A DNA stretch of 64,000 bases, from positions 5,521,246 to 5,585,245 of the forward strand of contig CM055101.1 of assembly GCA_029204225.1 (NCBI GenBank), read 5' to 3'. The translations under genes were made by a program, and so were the position numbers. Below, piece by piece: positions 9,464 through 21,133 of this stretch; position 1 is the first letter of the stretch, and each line of letters begins with the position of its first letter. The stretch comes from Diphasiastrum complanatum. Lineage: Eukaryota; Streptophyta; Lycopodiopsida; Lycopodiales; Lycopodiaceae. The notes beneath the pieces are model-generated. The model was not told where the DNA came from and did no database searches. It saw only the letters and a program-made list of their open reading frames with translations.

Positions 9464-11847
9464 ATGTCTTCATCTGGTTCACATTTCTTGGAGCACAGTG
9501 AGAGATTAACATCTTCCAATTATGCAATGTGGAAGATTAGAATGGAATCATTATTGATTCTACAAGATGTAATGGACATTGTGAGTGGAGCTGAAGAAGA
9601 ACCTATAGTACCTAATGAAGCTGTAGCATTTCACAGAAGAACCAGAATTGCCCTTCATTTTATAAAAATGAATGTAACCAATGAAATGTTAAGAGAAATC
9701 AGTACATGCACCATTGCCAAGGAGGCTTGGGATACTCTAAAAACAATATATGAAATCAAGAATACTTCTAGATTGCTCACACTTAGAAACCAAATCTTTC
9801 TAAGTTATCAGACAATAGATGAGAGTGTTTCATCATATGTAATGAGAGTTAAGGATCTTCATCAAGAGTTAGCTGGTATTGGAGATGCTCTTAAGAACGC
9901 TGAACTTGTTCAAGTAGTCCTAAATGGACTTAGAGATGAGTAAGACAATATTGTGCAGACTTACGCTGTCAGGGAGGATCTTCCATCCTTGGCAACACTG
10001 CAAGGTGTTCTCATTGCTGAATAAAGCAGGCAAGAGAACAAGATGCTGAGGATCAACAGACTTTCATTGAAAGATGGTGGAGATGACAAAGCACTCTTCA
10101 TCAGAGACAAGTCAAGAGGCAAAGGAAAAGGTCAACAACACTTCAAGAAGGACAAAGCCAAAAGAGGTGGTGAGGATCAGTCCTCACAAGCTGCAACATC
10201 TAGTGGCAAGAAGAAGCTGTCAAAGATCAAGTGTTTTTTTCAAGAAAGGACACTATGCATCAAATTGTTTCAAGAAGAGGAACCAATCTAAGCAAGCTAA
10301 CGTTACTAATGAGGATGAGTGTGAGGGTGTTGAGAGTGAAAGAGAGGATTCATTAATGATGTCTACTTTTTCATCTTTTCCTTTTAAGAATGAAGAAGTC
10401 CGGTGGATAGATAGTGGGGCTAGTCCCCATATGTCTAGTTCTAGAAACTCTTTCACTAGTCTCATGCCATGTCTAGGTGCAAAAAGATCAATCTATACTG
10501 CTAATGATGTAGAGTGTAGAATTGAAGGAATAGGTAGTATTCCACTACTGCATCATCATCAAAATCTTTTTGTTTGTATGATGTACTTTATGTACCTAGA
10601 CTAACCAAGAATCTCATTAGTGTACGATAGTTGTTTGATAGTGGATTAAATGTCAAGTTTCAAGTTGACAAGTGTATAATCTCAAGAGAAAATGAAGTTA
10701 TTGCTAGAGGATCTAGAATTGGAAAGTTGTACAAACTAGATTCTAGGGAGAGTGCTAATATTTCAGATATTGCTTATGAGACCAAGGTTCTTCAAGAGGA
10801 TCTGTGGCATAAGAGATTGGGCCATCCCAATTTCAAGCCATGCAATCTATGGTCAAGGAAGGAAAAGTTGTTGGACTACCAAAGACACTGTCAAAGGAGC
10901 TTCAACCCTGTGAAGCTTGTGTTTTGGCAAAACACACAAAAGGCCTTTTCCTAGACCAAGCATCAAAACAAAGCAACCCTTTGAACTCATGCACTCTCAT
11001 GTTCATTTCTCTTCAACTAAGAGCAAAGGATGAGCAAGTTGCTTTGTTTCCTTTGTAGATGATTATACAAGATATTCTTGGATCTATATGCTGTCTTCAA
11101 AAGCCATGGTTTATGATATTTTTCTTACTTTCAAAGCTTATGTAGAAAAGCAATTTTCTTTCAAGTTGAAAGCTTTGAGAAGTGACAGTGGAGGAGAATA
11201 CACCTCCAATAAGTTTAAAGACTTTTGTGAGAGAGAGTGAATTCAAAGAGAGTTTTCTTGTTCATATACTCCTCAGCAAAATGGAGTTGTTGAGAGAAAA
11301 AATAGAACTTTGTGTGAATGTGCAAAAGCCATTAGGCTGGAAGCTTCTCTGCCTGCCTAAAGAGTTTTGGGGAGAGACAGTTGCATGTGCAAACTATCTT
11401 TGTAATAGGCTTCCTAATCTTGCAATACGAGGAAAAACACCATTTGAGATGTTGTATAAGAAAAAGCCTAAGGTAGATCATCTTAGGATTTTTGGCTGTG
11501 TATGCTTTGTGCATGTACCTCTAGAGACTAGGAAGAAGGAAGATCCTAGTGCTGTTAAAGGAATTTTTGTAGGATATGCATCTACTAAAAAAACATACAA
11601 AGTATATCTTCCCTCTACTGACAAGAATGTTGTTAGTAGAGATGTGATCTTCCATGAAGATCAGAAGTTTAACTTGGATGATGCACAGATCAAGGAGTCT
11701 CATGCAAGATCTACAATCATCAATCTTGATGCTGCTCAAGAAGTGGTGAGGCCGAGGCTTGAGGAGGAGAAACTTCAAGCAACCACACCAAGAAGATCTA
11801 CAAGAGCAAGATATGAGCCAAGCAGGCTCACATATGATGTTGAATAA
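9464..11847 (+). pseudogene. Gag-protease-integrase of copia remnant B (no RT)
   Basis: Starts at ATG 9464 (MSSSGSHFLEHSERL). The Gag core is open to an in-frame TAA at 9941-9943 within NGLRDE-DNIVQ. A further stop at 10022, a damaged zinc knuckle (FKKGHYASNCF; a base or two lost near 10235, removing the first Cys pair), and the protease (RWIDSGASPHMSS, about 10400) follow. The H-x-H zinc segment (LWHKRLGHPNF, 10803) and integrase follow in shifted pieces, the longest at 11182-11847, ending PSRLTYDVE-stop. RT and RNase H are absent: after 11847 the sequence turns into CATGCA-rich and LTR-like DNA. It is a close relative of C and L. Dead by multiple lesions. Confidence 0.88.
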
Positions 11848-12398
11848 AGGCAAGTGGAAGGTGAAACATGCAAGCCACATGCAATAAGTGCATGCAACAT
11901 GCAAAGTGGTTTCTATGATCTACACATGTCTAGGCAGTTTTATGAGTTGACATGCAGTACATGCAATATCCATGCATGCAGTTACACATGTGGATCCTTG
12001 GTAGTTGAGTTAACTAAGTTAAGTGGACTTTCCATGCAACTCCATTGTAGGAATTCGAGTCTCTCTCATGTAGGGAAATCTTGGCATGTTTTGCCATATT
12101 GTGGATAATGAGATTTTGGTGTTTTAGACTCATTATCTCTCTACCCGAGTTCTCTATCATTGATTTTCTCTCTCTACCCGAGAGCAGCCTATTTTTTGCC
12201 ATACTGAGCACTTAGAATTATTTTTGACATTCAATTCTCATAGTAAGAAGTTATATTTTTCAGTCAGATGTATGCCATTGTGCTCTTATCATAGATTTTT
12301 CAAGTGTTCTCTTCTCTTATCAATCTTGTGCAATCACAACACCTCAGTAAGATCCGGTAGGGTGTGTGGTGAAGTTCACATGCGCTAAAAACTTCACA
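11848..12398 (+). repeat. LTR-like tail of remnant B
   Basis: Two copies of CTCTCTACCCGAG (12136-12185) followed by GAGCAGCC match a block of the L LTR, suggesting an LTR of the same lineage. The segment ends TTCACA at 12398 where repeat E starts. Its left boundary is not defined; a CATGCA cluster occupies 11867-11980. Confidence 0.5.
11867..11980 (+). promoter_or_regulatory. Cluster of eight CATGCA (RY) motifs
   Basis: Eight CATGCA hexamers lie within 114 bp, two overlapping in CATGCATGCA at 11971-11980, with CACATGT sites between. CATGCA(TG) is the RY element bound by ABI3/FUS3/LEC2-type B3 regulators. Function here is inference; nothing shows that it is active. Confidence 0.55.
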
Positions 12399-12912
12399 AG
12401 TTATCGTGTAGTACGGGCTTCGATCCAATGGGGAGAGGGTTAAACTACGGATCTAGATAGGGACTAAGCCTACCAAGGGTGTCAATCTTGGCATATGATC
12501 TGAGGGTGGAATGGCTTAGTGTGGAAGTAAGGTGCTTGACACCTTCTTGGTTCTTCTTAAGGTTTAGATATGTAAAGAACCTCTTCTTGGATCTTGGCTT
12601 CTCTTGGAATGTTTAGGCTCCTTGAGCTCTAAATCTTCTTCTCTTGAGGCTCAGCTTCTCAAGGAAGGGGAAGAATGAAAATGAGACCTACCTATGGATC
12701 TTATTGATCACTCCAAATGTGGTTCTAACATCTATTTTACTATTGTGTAATTTTGTGGATTATGTGATTGAAAGCTTGGGCTAATGATCATTCTTCTTGT
12801 GATAGCATGATTAAGAAACAGTAATCAAGCATTCAAGCATCCACAGTCAATCATACAAGTGTAAAAGAGGAGGGCTTCACATAGAAAGAAAAGGTAGGAG
12901 AAAGAGGCTTTG

Positions 12913-13062
<150 letters not shown>

Positions 13063-13236
13063 TGCAAAATGAAAAGTGATTACAAAATGGTGTCACATCC
13101 CTACTTATAGACAAAGTTAGGATTAGGGTTTTTGGTTCACCCAAAACCATGTGCCATAACAACTTGACTATCTTGAAAGTTTAAAATCAAAATTGCATTT
13201 TAAATAATAGATCTGTTTGTTTTCAGGCCACTGTTC

Positions 13237-13553
13237 TGATGGCAAGTAAAGATAAGCAAAAATTGAAAAATCTTTGATGGCGAGTAATAGCCTAATAACT
13301 CACAGATCACCAAAATGATAGCTCTAAGGCTTCCATTCACTCTGGTCTGATGGCGAGTAATTTCAACAAAGAAAAGTGTCAAAAAGTTAATGGGCGAGTA
13401 AAAGGTGTTTAGGCGAGTAAAGTCTCTGATGGCGAGTTATGATTTATAACTTGTCGAGCTCTTTGAATAGAGTCTGAAACCTGCCTAACTCTCTGGAAAA
13501 GTGGCGAGTAAAGATAATGAAGAAAAGACAGAGAAAATCTTGTCGACGAGTAA
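13237..13553 (+). repeat. Dispersed GGCGAGTAA motif array
   Basis: Eight copies of GGCGAGTAA or close variants (GGCAAGTAA, GGCGAGTTA, GACGAGTAA) occur at irregular 17-75 bp spacing in the internal part of block E, near 13240, 13279, 13352, 13394, 13413, 13430, 13503 and 13545. Not a tandem repeat. Comparable arrays with a GCGA or TCGC core occur in the gypsy leaders at 34.5, 40.3-41.3 and 45.5-46.0 kb. Confidence 0.75.
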
Positions 13554-13629
13554 TAAACATGTGAAAATGCAAGAAAATTTCAAGCAAAAGGACAAACTAA
13601 ACCCATCTAATAGCAGCTTAGCACCCTCT

Positions 13630-13646
13630 CCACGACAACGGCACCA
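13630..13646 (-). promoter_or_regulatory. Gypsy-type primer-binding site in block E
   Basis: Minus-strand TGGTGCCGTTGTCGTGG resembles the TGGCGCCGTTGCCGGGG primer site complementary to tRNA-Asp, with a few changes. An LTR-like TGTTGGGCCC starts a few bases to the right on the plus strand. Confidence 0.5.
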
Positions 13647-14228
13647 AAAAAATGTTGGGCCCTTTCCATGCCCCCTTTTCGTAATAAATAGGAGAGCATA
13701 GTTAGGGTTTGGATCTCCAACCGGGTGAGTTATTGTGTAGTACCGGCTTCGATCCAATGGGTATGGGGTTAAACTACGGATCTAGATAGGGACTAAGCCT
13801 ACCAAGGGTGTCAATCTTGGCATATGATTTGAGGGTGGAATGGCTTAGTGTGGAAGTAAGGTGCTTGACACTTTCTTGGTTCTTCTTAAGGTTTAGATAT
13901 GTAAAGATCCTCTTCTTGGATCTTGGCTTCTCTTGGAATGTTTAGGCTCTTTGAGCTCTAAACCTTCTTCTCTTGAGGCTCAGCTTCTCAAGGAAGGGGA
14001 ACAATGGAAATGAGACCTACCTATGGATCTTATTGATCACTCCAAATGTGGTTCTAACACCTATTTTACTATTGTGTAATTTTGTGGATTATGTGATTGA
14101 AAGCTTGGGCTAATGATCATTCTTCTTGTGATAGCATGATTAAGAAACAATAATCAAGCATTCAAGCATCCACAATCAATCATACAAGTGTAAAAGAGGA
14201 CGACTTCACATAGAAAGAAAAGGTAGGA

Positions 14229-14700
14229 CACCCCCCAACAAAATGGGGTGGCCGAGAGAATCAAGAATAGATCTTTGTGTGAATGTGCTAAAGGCTTTGA
14301 GATTAGATGCCTCTCTACCCATTTCTTTTTGGGGAGAAGCTATTACATGTGCACATTTTTTATGTAATAGGCTTCGTAATAGTGCCATTGGTGGAATCAC
14401 ACCATTTGAAGATTTATATGGCAAAAAGCCAAATCTAAAATATTTGAAAGTTTTTGGATGTATTTGTTATGTGCACACTCCTTTAGAAGTAAGTAACAAA
14501 GAAGATGTTACTTCATTTAAAGGCATTTCTTTTTGGCTATAGTGAGAGTAGCAAGGGATATAGGAATGTTGATCCTATCTCTAAGAAAGTTAAAGTAAGT
14601 AGAGATGTTCTCTTTGATGAATCTCATTATGCCAAAGTGAATGAGAGCTCATCTAACTTTGAGATGATGAAGACTTTGAGGATCTATCTCAAGATCATAT
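14229..14700 (+). pseudogene. Integrase C-terminal part of element A
   Basis: Resumes the A pol after the foreign block. TPQQNGVAERIKNRSLC (integrase core end with the catalytic Glu), SFWGEAITCAHFLCNRL, then PNLKYLKVFGCICYVHTPLE and, after a frameshift near 14530, SESSKGYRNVDPISKKVKVSRDVLFDE. The first part (14229-14540) is open; the second (14505-14700) is one frame over. The first two catalytic Asp residues were lost with the replaced middle. Confidence 0.85.
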
Positions 14701-14839
14701 AAGGCAAAAAAGGTCCACAAGGCACAAGGCCAAGCCATCAAGGCTCACCTATATTGAGAAGGGCAAGCCAAGGGAAGATTCTCATCCTATCACTTCCTAC
14801 ACTTTCTTGACTACTATGCTTGAAGAACCATTTTTTTTT

Positions 14840-15658
14840 AAGATGTTATTAAGTCACAATCTTGGAAAGATGCTATGCAAGTTGAGTTTGATGCACTAAT
14901 GGAAAATCAAACTTGGGGGCTTGTAAATCTTCCACATGGGAAGAGGCCACTTTCTTGTAAGTGGATTTTAAATATATTGAAGTACAATCAAGATGGATCC
15001 ATTAAAAAGTACAAATCTAGGCTTGTAGCAAAAGGTTTATTGCAAACTAAAGGCATAGATTATGATGAAACTTTTGCTCCTGCTGCTGAGCTTGTCACCA
15101 TAAGATTGATCATTTGTCTTGTTACTTCTTTTAAATGGGAGATTTCTCAACTTTATGTGACTAATTCTTTCCTAAATGGATAGGGATTCATCAAGGAAGG
15201 AGATGAAGACAAAGTTTGCTACTTGAAGAAGAGTCTTTATGGACTCAAGCAACCACCTAGATTTTGGTATTCTAGGTTGCATAACTATCTCTAGTCTACT
15301 GGGTTTGAGATAAGCTCTTATGAGCCTTCATTGTATGTCAAATGTAATGATGGCAAGATCATTATTTTGGTTTTGTATGTTGATGATATTATTCTTACAG
15401 AAAATGATCTTAATGGCATAAGAGATGTCAAGATAACATTCTCTAGTGAATTCAAGATGGTAGATCTAGGACTTCTTAAGTTCATACTTGGTATAGAAGT
15501 CTCTAGAAGCAATGATTTTACTTTCATTTTTCAATCAAAGTATGCTACTTCCATCATAGAAATTTTGGAATGAAAGATTGTAAAGGGATTGACACCCCTA
15601 TGGAGCAAGTTGTAAAAGTTTCTATTGATGGTGATGAAGCATCCTTTGAGGACATCAC
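14840..15658 (+). pseudogene. Reverse transcriptase of element A, first part, interrupted by element C
   Basis: RVT_2-type copia RT: MQVEFDALMENQTWGLV, KWILNILKYNQDGSIKK, RLVAKGLLQTKGIDYDETF, a TAG after SFLNG at 15181, SLYGLKQPPRFWYSRL, and the catalytic LVLYVDDIILTEND at about 15370-15410. Stops and a frameshift follow ILE at 15571. The sequence runs GAGGACATCAC up to 15658, where C starts, and resumes at 21816 with ATCACACTCTATAG. Removing C and one ATCAC copy restores EDITLYRKLIG. Confidence 0.88.
15654..15658 (+). other. Target-site duplication of element C, left copy (ATCAC)
   Basis: ATCAC immediately precedes the 5' LTR; an identical ATCAC follows the 3' LTR at 21816-21820. Five bases is the standard copia duplication. 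Confidence 0.97.
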
Positions 15659-16340
15659 TGTTAAAAATTCACAATTCTAGCTTGACTAGTTTTGGTCATA
15701 TGACTTGTAAATAGATAGATGGTCATGATGTGGCTTGTCACACGTGCCAAATAGCATAGGATTCCATTCATAAGGATGCTCTCAAGTAGACCTAAGTGTT
15801 AGAACCTTTGGAATGAGTCCAAATTATGCTTAGATACAAGGGAGAAAAAATAGGAGCTATTTTTGGTAATTTTTGCATTGTTGAGGGATCTCCAAGATTC
15901 CAACCCTAACTTGGTAGGGATGAAAGATCCACCAAAATTAGCATTAGGGATAGGTTTAGGGCTACTCATACCTGCCCAAAATCGTGATGGATCATGTATA
16001 TATAGGTGATGATATCTCACCAAAATCAATCAAGCAATTTCATGATTTTTCTCTCATAATGGTGCAATTGCTCTCTATGTTCATAATTGTTTGAGTACTT
16101 GTGATTACTAATGATTATAGGATTGAATTTAGGTATGGTGTACAGTACTCAGACTGTGGGAGGCCGTACTTTCACACGTGTGAAGCCTTCTTCAAGGATT
16201 TGGGCCATTTAGTGAGGTTCAAGCATAGATTTTTGATGGATTTTGATGGTTCAACTTGTGTTAATCTTATGAAATCATAATCTATTGTTTCCCTCATCAT
16301 TTCAAGTGTTTTAGGATCCTTATTTGCTGTAATTTTTACA
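15659..16340 (+). repeat. 5' LTR of element C
   Basis: TGTTAAAAATTC...GTAATTTTTACA, 682 bp. TATA box GTATATATAGG at 15996-16006, so transcription should begin near 16030. A G-box-like CACACGTGCC lies about 79 bp in, and the 14-nt palindrome TTCACACGTGTGAA (16171-16184) is about 170 bp after the TATA, hence probably in transcribed R/U5. Confidence 0.97.
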
Positions 16341-16353
16341 TGGTATCAGAGCC
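16341..16353 (+). promoter_or_regulatory. Primer-binding site of element C
   Basis: TGGTATCAGAGCC directly after the LTR; initiator Met-tRNA type. Confidence 0.95.
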
Positions 16354-17151
16354 TAAAGGCTGAAATGAGCTAAATCCTTGGTTTTCATTCAATTTGATCA
16401 CAATTTTTGATCTAAATCTTGTGTAGATTGGATCTTAGCATCTAGTATTGATTCTAGAACTCAAAGTGAGTCAAATACATTGGAGATTGGTGTTGTGTGA
16501 CTTCATTTGCAGGTGTTTAGGTGTCTAAAACCAGAGGCAAATTTGAATTCAATTCACATTACCAAGATAGCAAGTTTTGCTTGCTCCAAGCATTGATTTC
16601 TAAGCGAGTTTTGGAGGTGATTTCATAGAGAAGGCTTTCTAGCATTCAAGGAGAGGGAAGATCAGAGTTTTGGGGACTCTTCAAGGCTGTTCTAAGGTGT
16701 AGTAGACACCTCCTAAAGTGATTTAGGTTCAGTCCAACCATTGCTTGACTTATGCACCAAATTAGATCAATTTTTCATCAATTTTGATCATTTTTTGCTT
16801 GTGATTGGATAGTAGATTGTGTTGCATCTTCATTAAGTTCCATTTAGATCTCTTACAAGTGATTTTGGAAGTATATTAGGTTGCTGAAATTCACTCTTGA
16901 TCAGATCATTTGGAAGCTTTAATGTTCTTTATAGAAAGAGGGGCAATTCTACTAGTATTGTCTACTTCAATCAAGCAAGTGCATTGTTTCTAGTATTCTA
17001 TGATTTGATTTTGTTAGAGATCATTCTTAGATCTTTATAGAAAGTCTATTACTGATCTTTTCAAGTCCCTAAGAAGTGGGATAAGGTAGACCTTCAATCA
17101 AATCAATAGAAGTAACCTTCATTTGTGTCAAGTCCTTGATTAGGAGACTAG
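16354..17151 (+). other. Untranslated leader of element C
   Basis: About 800 bp without a supportable gene, between primer site and Gag start. Its role should be packaging and translation control of the element RNA. Confidence 0.6.
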
Positions 17152-20100
17152 ATGGCATCTATAAATGCATATCTTTTGGATACTAATGAAAGGCTCAAAA
17201 AACTAACTATTCCATATGGAAAGTTAGAATGGAATCTATCATGATCATGCAAGATCTGATGGAAATTGTAAATGGTAAGGAGGGTGAACCTATTCATCCT
17301 CAAGAAAAAGCCAAATACATCAAGAGGTGCAATGTTGCACTACATTGCATAAAAATGAATGTTGCAAATGAACTCTTAAGAGAGGTAGGAGATTGCACTT
17401 CAGCTCAAGATGCTTGGGAGACTTTGCAAAAGGTCTATGAATTCAAGAACCAAACTAGAATGTTAGCTTTGAAGAATCAAATCTATAGAAGCTATCAAAA
17501 GAAAGGAGAGAGTGCACATACTTTTGTCCTAAGAGTAAAGGAATTGAACAAAGAGCTAGCCTTTATAGGTGACCCTATCAAGGATGAAGAGCTTGTTCAA
17601 CTCATATTGAATGGACTAAGCTTTGAATTTGACAATTTGGTTCAGGGATATGCAATTATGGGTAAGCTACCCATACTTGAAGAACTCCAAGGCACACTCA
17701 TGGCCGAGGAATCAAGAAGGAGCCAAATGCAAGAGAGGATGGATAGGCTTTCCATCCAAGGTGCAGATGACCAAGCTCTCTTCACCAAAGGCAAAGGCAA
17801 GTCCAAAGGCAAAGGATCAACATTCAAGAAGTCTACAAAGCTTGAGGATCAAGAAGGACCCCCAAAGGCATCTCCGTCAACCACCAAAGTCAAGAAGGAC
17901 AAATCAAAGGTGAAGTGCTACTATTGTAGCAAGATGGGGCATTATGCCTTGGAATGCTTCAAGAGGAAGCAAGATCAAAGCCAAGCCAACATGAGCAAAG
18001 AGGAGGAGGAGGAGAGTTCACATGAGGACTCTCTCATGATGTCCATATTTTCTTCAACAAGCTTCAAAGGAGAAGATCCTTGGTGGAATGACTCGGGTGC
18101 TAGTTCACACATGACTAGTAAAAGGGAGTTTTTCTCTTCTCTCTTATCTTATGATGGACCTATAAAGTCTATCTATACAGCAAATGATGAAGCTTGTAAG
18201 ATTGAAGGAGTTGGTAGCATTCCCCTTTGCTTAGGATCTTCCAAAAAGATCAACATAGAAGGTGTTTTGTACATTCCTACAATAACAAAGAATCTACTAA
18301 GTGTTGGCCAAATGGTAGACAATGGTTTCAATGTTGACTTTGCTTCAAATGAATGTTTCATCAAGAAGAAGGGTAAGATAGTGGCTAAGGGCACTAGACT
18401 TGGCAAACTATATAAGCTGGATGCATTTGTGGATACTAATGTTGTCATGTTGGCCGAGAAGAGCAAGATATCTACCTTTACTTTATGGCACAAAAGACTT
18501 GGACATGTCAACTCGGGTTCCATGGAGGCTATGATCAAGGAGGAGTATGCTTTAGGCCTACCAAGGTCTATTGGGAAGGAAGACAAGGTTTGTGAAGCTT
18601 GTGCCTTATCCAAGGCACATAAGAAGGTGTTTCCTAACTCCATCACAAAGTCATCTCATCCTCTTGAACTCGTACACTCGGATGTGCACATTGCTAGCAC
18701 CAAATCTAATGGAGGTTCATCCATGTTTTTAACCTTCATTGATGACTACTCAAGATATTGTTGGGTGTTCTTACTTTCCTTCAAGTCTCAAGTATTTGAT
18801 ACTTTTGTAAAGTTCAAGTTGTTTGTGGAAAAGCATCATAATCATAGCATCAAGATTCTTAGAAGTGACAATGGTGGAGAATTCATCTCCAATGAGTTCA
18901 AGGCCTTTTGTGAGGAGGAAGGGATCAAGAAAGAGACTTCTTGTCCTTACACTCCTCAACAAAATGGAGTTGCTGAAAGAAGGAATAGAACATTATGTGA
19001 ATGTTCTAAGGCTTTAAGATTAGATGCTTGTTTGCCCAAATCCTTTTGGGGTGAGTCTCTTGTATGTGCAAACTACTTGATGAATAGGGTGTCTTGCAAA
19101 GCAATTGAAGGCAAAACTCCTTATGAGATGTTGTATGGAAAGAAACCCAATCTTAATCACTTGAAAGTTTTTGGGTGTATATGTTATGTGCATGTGCCAT
19201 TGGAAACAAGAACCAAGGAGGATCCATCTTCCACAAGAGGGATCATGCTTGGATATGCAAGCTCAAGCAAGGGCTACAAAGTCTATCTCCCATCCTTGAA
19301 CAAATTTGTTGTTTCAAGGGATGTCATCTTTGATGAACATCATATGCATATGCTTGAAGAAGGCTCAAGTGCTCCAACAATCAAGAAGAAGATGGCCGAG
19401 GAGCAAGATCTTGGTTTTGAGGAGGAGCTCATGGAGGAGCAAGCACCAAACCCACCTATCACACCAAGGAGATCTTCAAGGGCAAAAGTGGAGCCATCAA
19501 GGCTCACATATCAAGGCAAAGGATAGCAAGTTGAGGGTATCTCATCCACTTCTTATGCTTTATCTAGTTTTGAAGAACCGTCTAATGTTGAAGATGCATT
19601 GAACTCCAAAGAATGGTATAAAGCTATGTTGGATGAGTATGATGCCTTGATTGAGAATGAAACTTGGTTGCTTGTTGAGAGACCTCAAAGGAATGTAATA
19701 GGATGCAAGTGGGTCTTCAAGCTTAATTTGAATGCAAATGGGAGTGTTAACAAACATAAAGCAAGATTAGTTGCAAAAGGTTATGCTCAAGAGAGAGGGA
19801 TAGACTATGAGGAAACTTTTGCACCCGTGGCCAAGATGGTCACAATAAGACTAATCATTGCACTTGCATCACATTTTGGATGGATTCTATGTCAAATGGA
19901 TGTCTCTAATGCTTTCTTGAATGGTTTTTTGTAAGAGGATATCTATATGGAGCAGCCACAAGGGTTCATCAAGCATGGAATGGAGAACAAAGTATGCCAT
20001 CTCCAAATAAGCATCTATGGCTTGAAGCAAGCCTCGAGATCTTGGAATTCAAGACTACATTGCTATCTTATTTCACTTTCTTTTGTTCAAAGTGAATATG

Positions 20101-21119
20101 ATCCCACTCTTTACATTAAGTTTGATGATGTTGGTATTGTACTTTTACTCATTTATGTAGATGATATCATCATTAGTGGAAATAGTGTTGATGGTATTGA
20201 AAAAATCAAGATAGATCTATCCTTAGAGTTCAAAATGGTAGATCTAGGGTGTCTTCACTTCATCTTAGGCATAGAAGTACTTAGAGGGTCTGATTTTATC
20301 TTTATAAGTCAAGTAAACTATGCTCAAAGTCTTTTGAAGAAGTTTAAGATGGAAGTATGCAAAAGTGTTGACACACCAATGGAGCAAGATGTAAAAGTGC
20401 CAAATGAAGATGATGAAAGATCCTTCATGGACATCACTTTGTTTAGGCAACTTATAGGTTCCTTAATGTGGATCACTATAACTAGACCAGATCTTAGCTT
20501 TAGTGTATGTAGGTTGAGCCAATCCATGCAAAAGCCATTGAATATCCATTGGAAAAAGGCTAAGAGGATTCTAAGATACATCTCGGGTACATTGGATTTT
20601 GGGATTCTATATAGAGGAGATGTGATTAACCTTCATGCATTTAGTGATTCAGATTTTGCAGGGGACAAGAGGGATAGGAAATCAACAAGTGCCTATTCAA
20701 CTTTCATAGGAGAAGGTGTGGTTTCATGGCTTTCAAAAAAGCAAGCAACTATATCTCTATCTTCAACCGAGGCCGAGTACAAAGCTTTGACAACCACTAC
20801 AAAGGAGGTACTTTGGATCAAGAGATTATTGGTGGAGCTAAAGATCATGGATTCAGAGGAGGCACCAATCATCTACAATGACAATATATCAGCCCAACAC
20901 CTTGCATCTAACCCAATCTTCCATGCAAGATCTAAGCACATTGAGATATGCCATCACTTTGTGAGAGAAATGGTGCAAGCCAAGGAGATTGCTTTGGAGC
21001 ATGTTCCAAGCAATGAATGTGTAGCTGATCTACTTACTAAACCACTTCAAAAGACACCTTTTATGAAGTTCAGATCATCACTTGGAGTGATTAGTAAATC
21101 AATGATTGAACCAAGCTAG
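17152..21119 (+). pseudogene. Gag-Pol polyprotein of element C (one frameshift, two nonsense codons)
   Basis: ATG 17152 begins MASINAYLLDTNERLKK; a small indel near 17195-17203 shifts the frame into the long ORF 17229-19526 (765 codons). Order: UBN2-type Gag; CCHC knuckle at 17917-17957 (CYYCSKMGHYALEC); protease DSGA at 18090; HHCC zinc segment (LWHKRLGHVNSG, CEACALSKAHK); integrase core with HSDV, RSDNGGEF and QNGVAERRNR. A TAG at 19524-19526 follows YQGKG; the same frame then continues through RT (19600 on), a TAA at 19932-19934 after NGFL, YVDD at 20154-20165, and RNase H (FSDSDFAGDKRD, LSSTEAEYKAL) to the stop at 21117-21119. Both nonsense codons are one transition from Gln (CAG, CAA). 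Polyprotein length and order are normal for copia. Confidence 0.93.
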
Positions 21120-21122
21120 ATA

Positions 21123-21133
21123 GTGAGGAGGAG
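21123..21133 (+). promoter_or_regulatory. Polypurine tract of element C
   Basis: GTGAGGAGGAG directly before the 3' LTR start. Confidence 0.9.

Noticed and set aside
19518-19535. Programmed stop readthrough at TAG between integrase and RT of element C
   Set aside because: TAG-CAA recalls the leaky TAG-CAR-YYA context, but the next codon is GTT, not YYA, and a second stop (TAA at 19932) would still block RT. Element A has no stop at this position; B has a stop nearby, best explained by a one-base insertion.
19524-19934. U-to-C RNA editing restoring the two Gln codons
   Set aside because: Such editing is known in organelles of some ferns and hornworts, not in nuclear retrotransposon RNA. There is no sign that this DNA is organellar.
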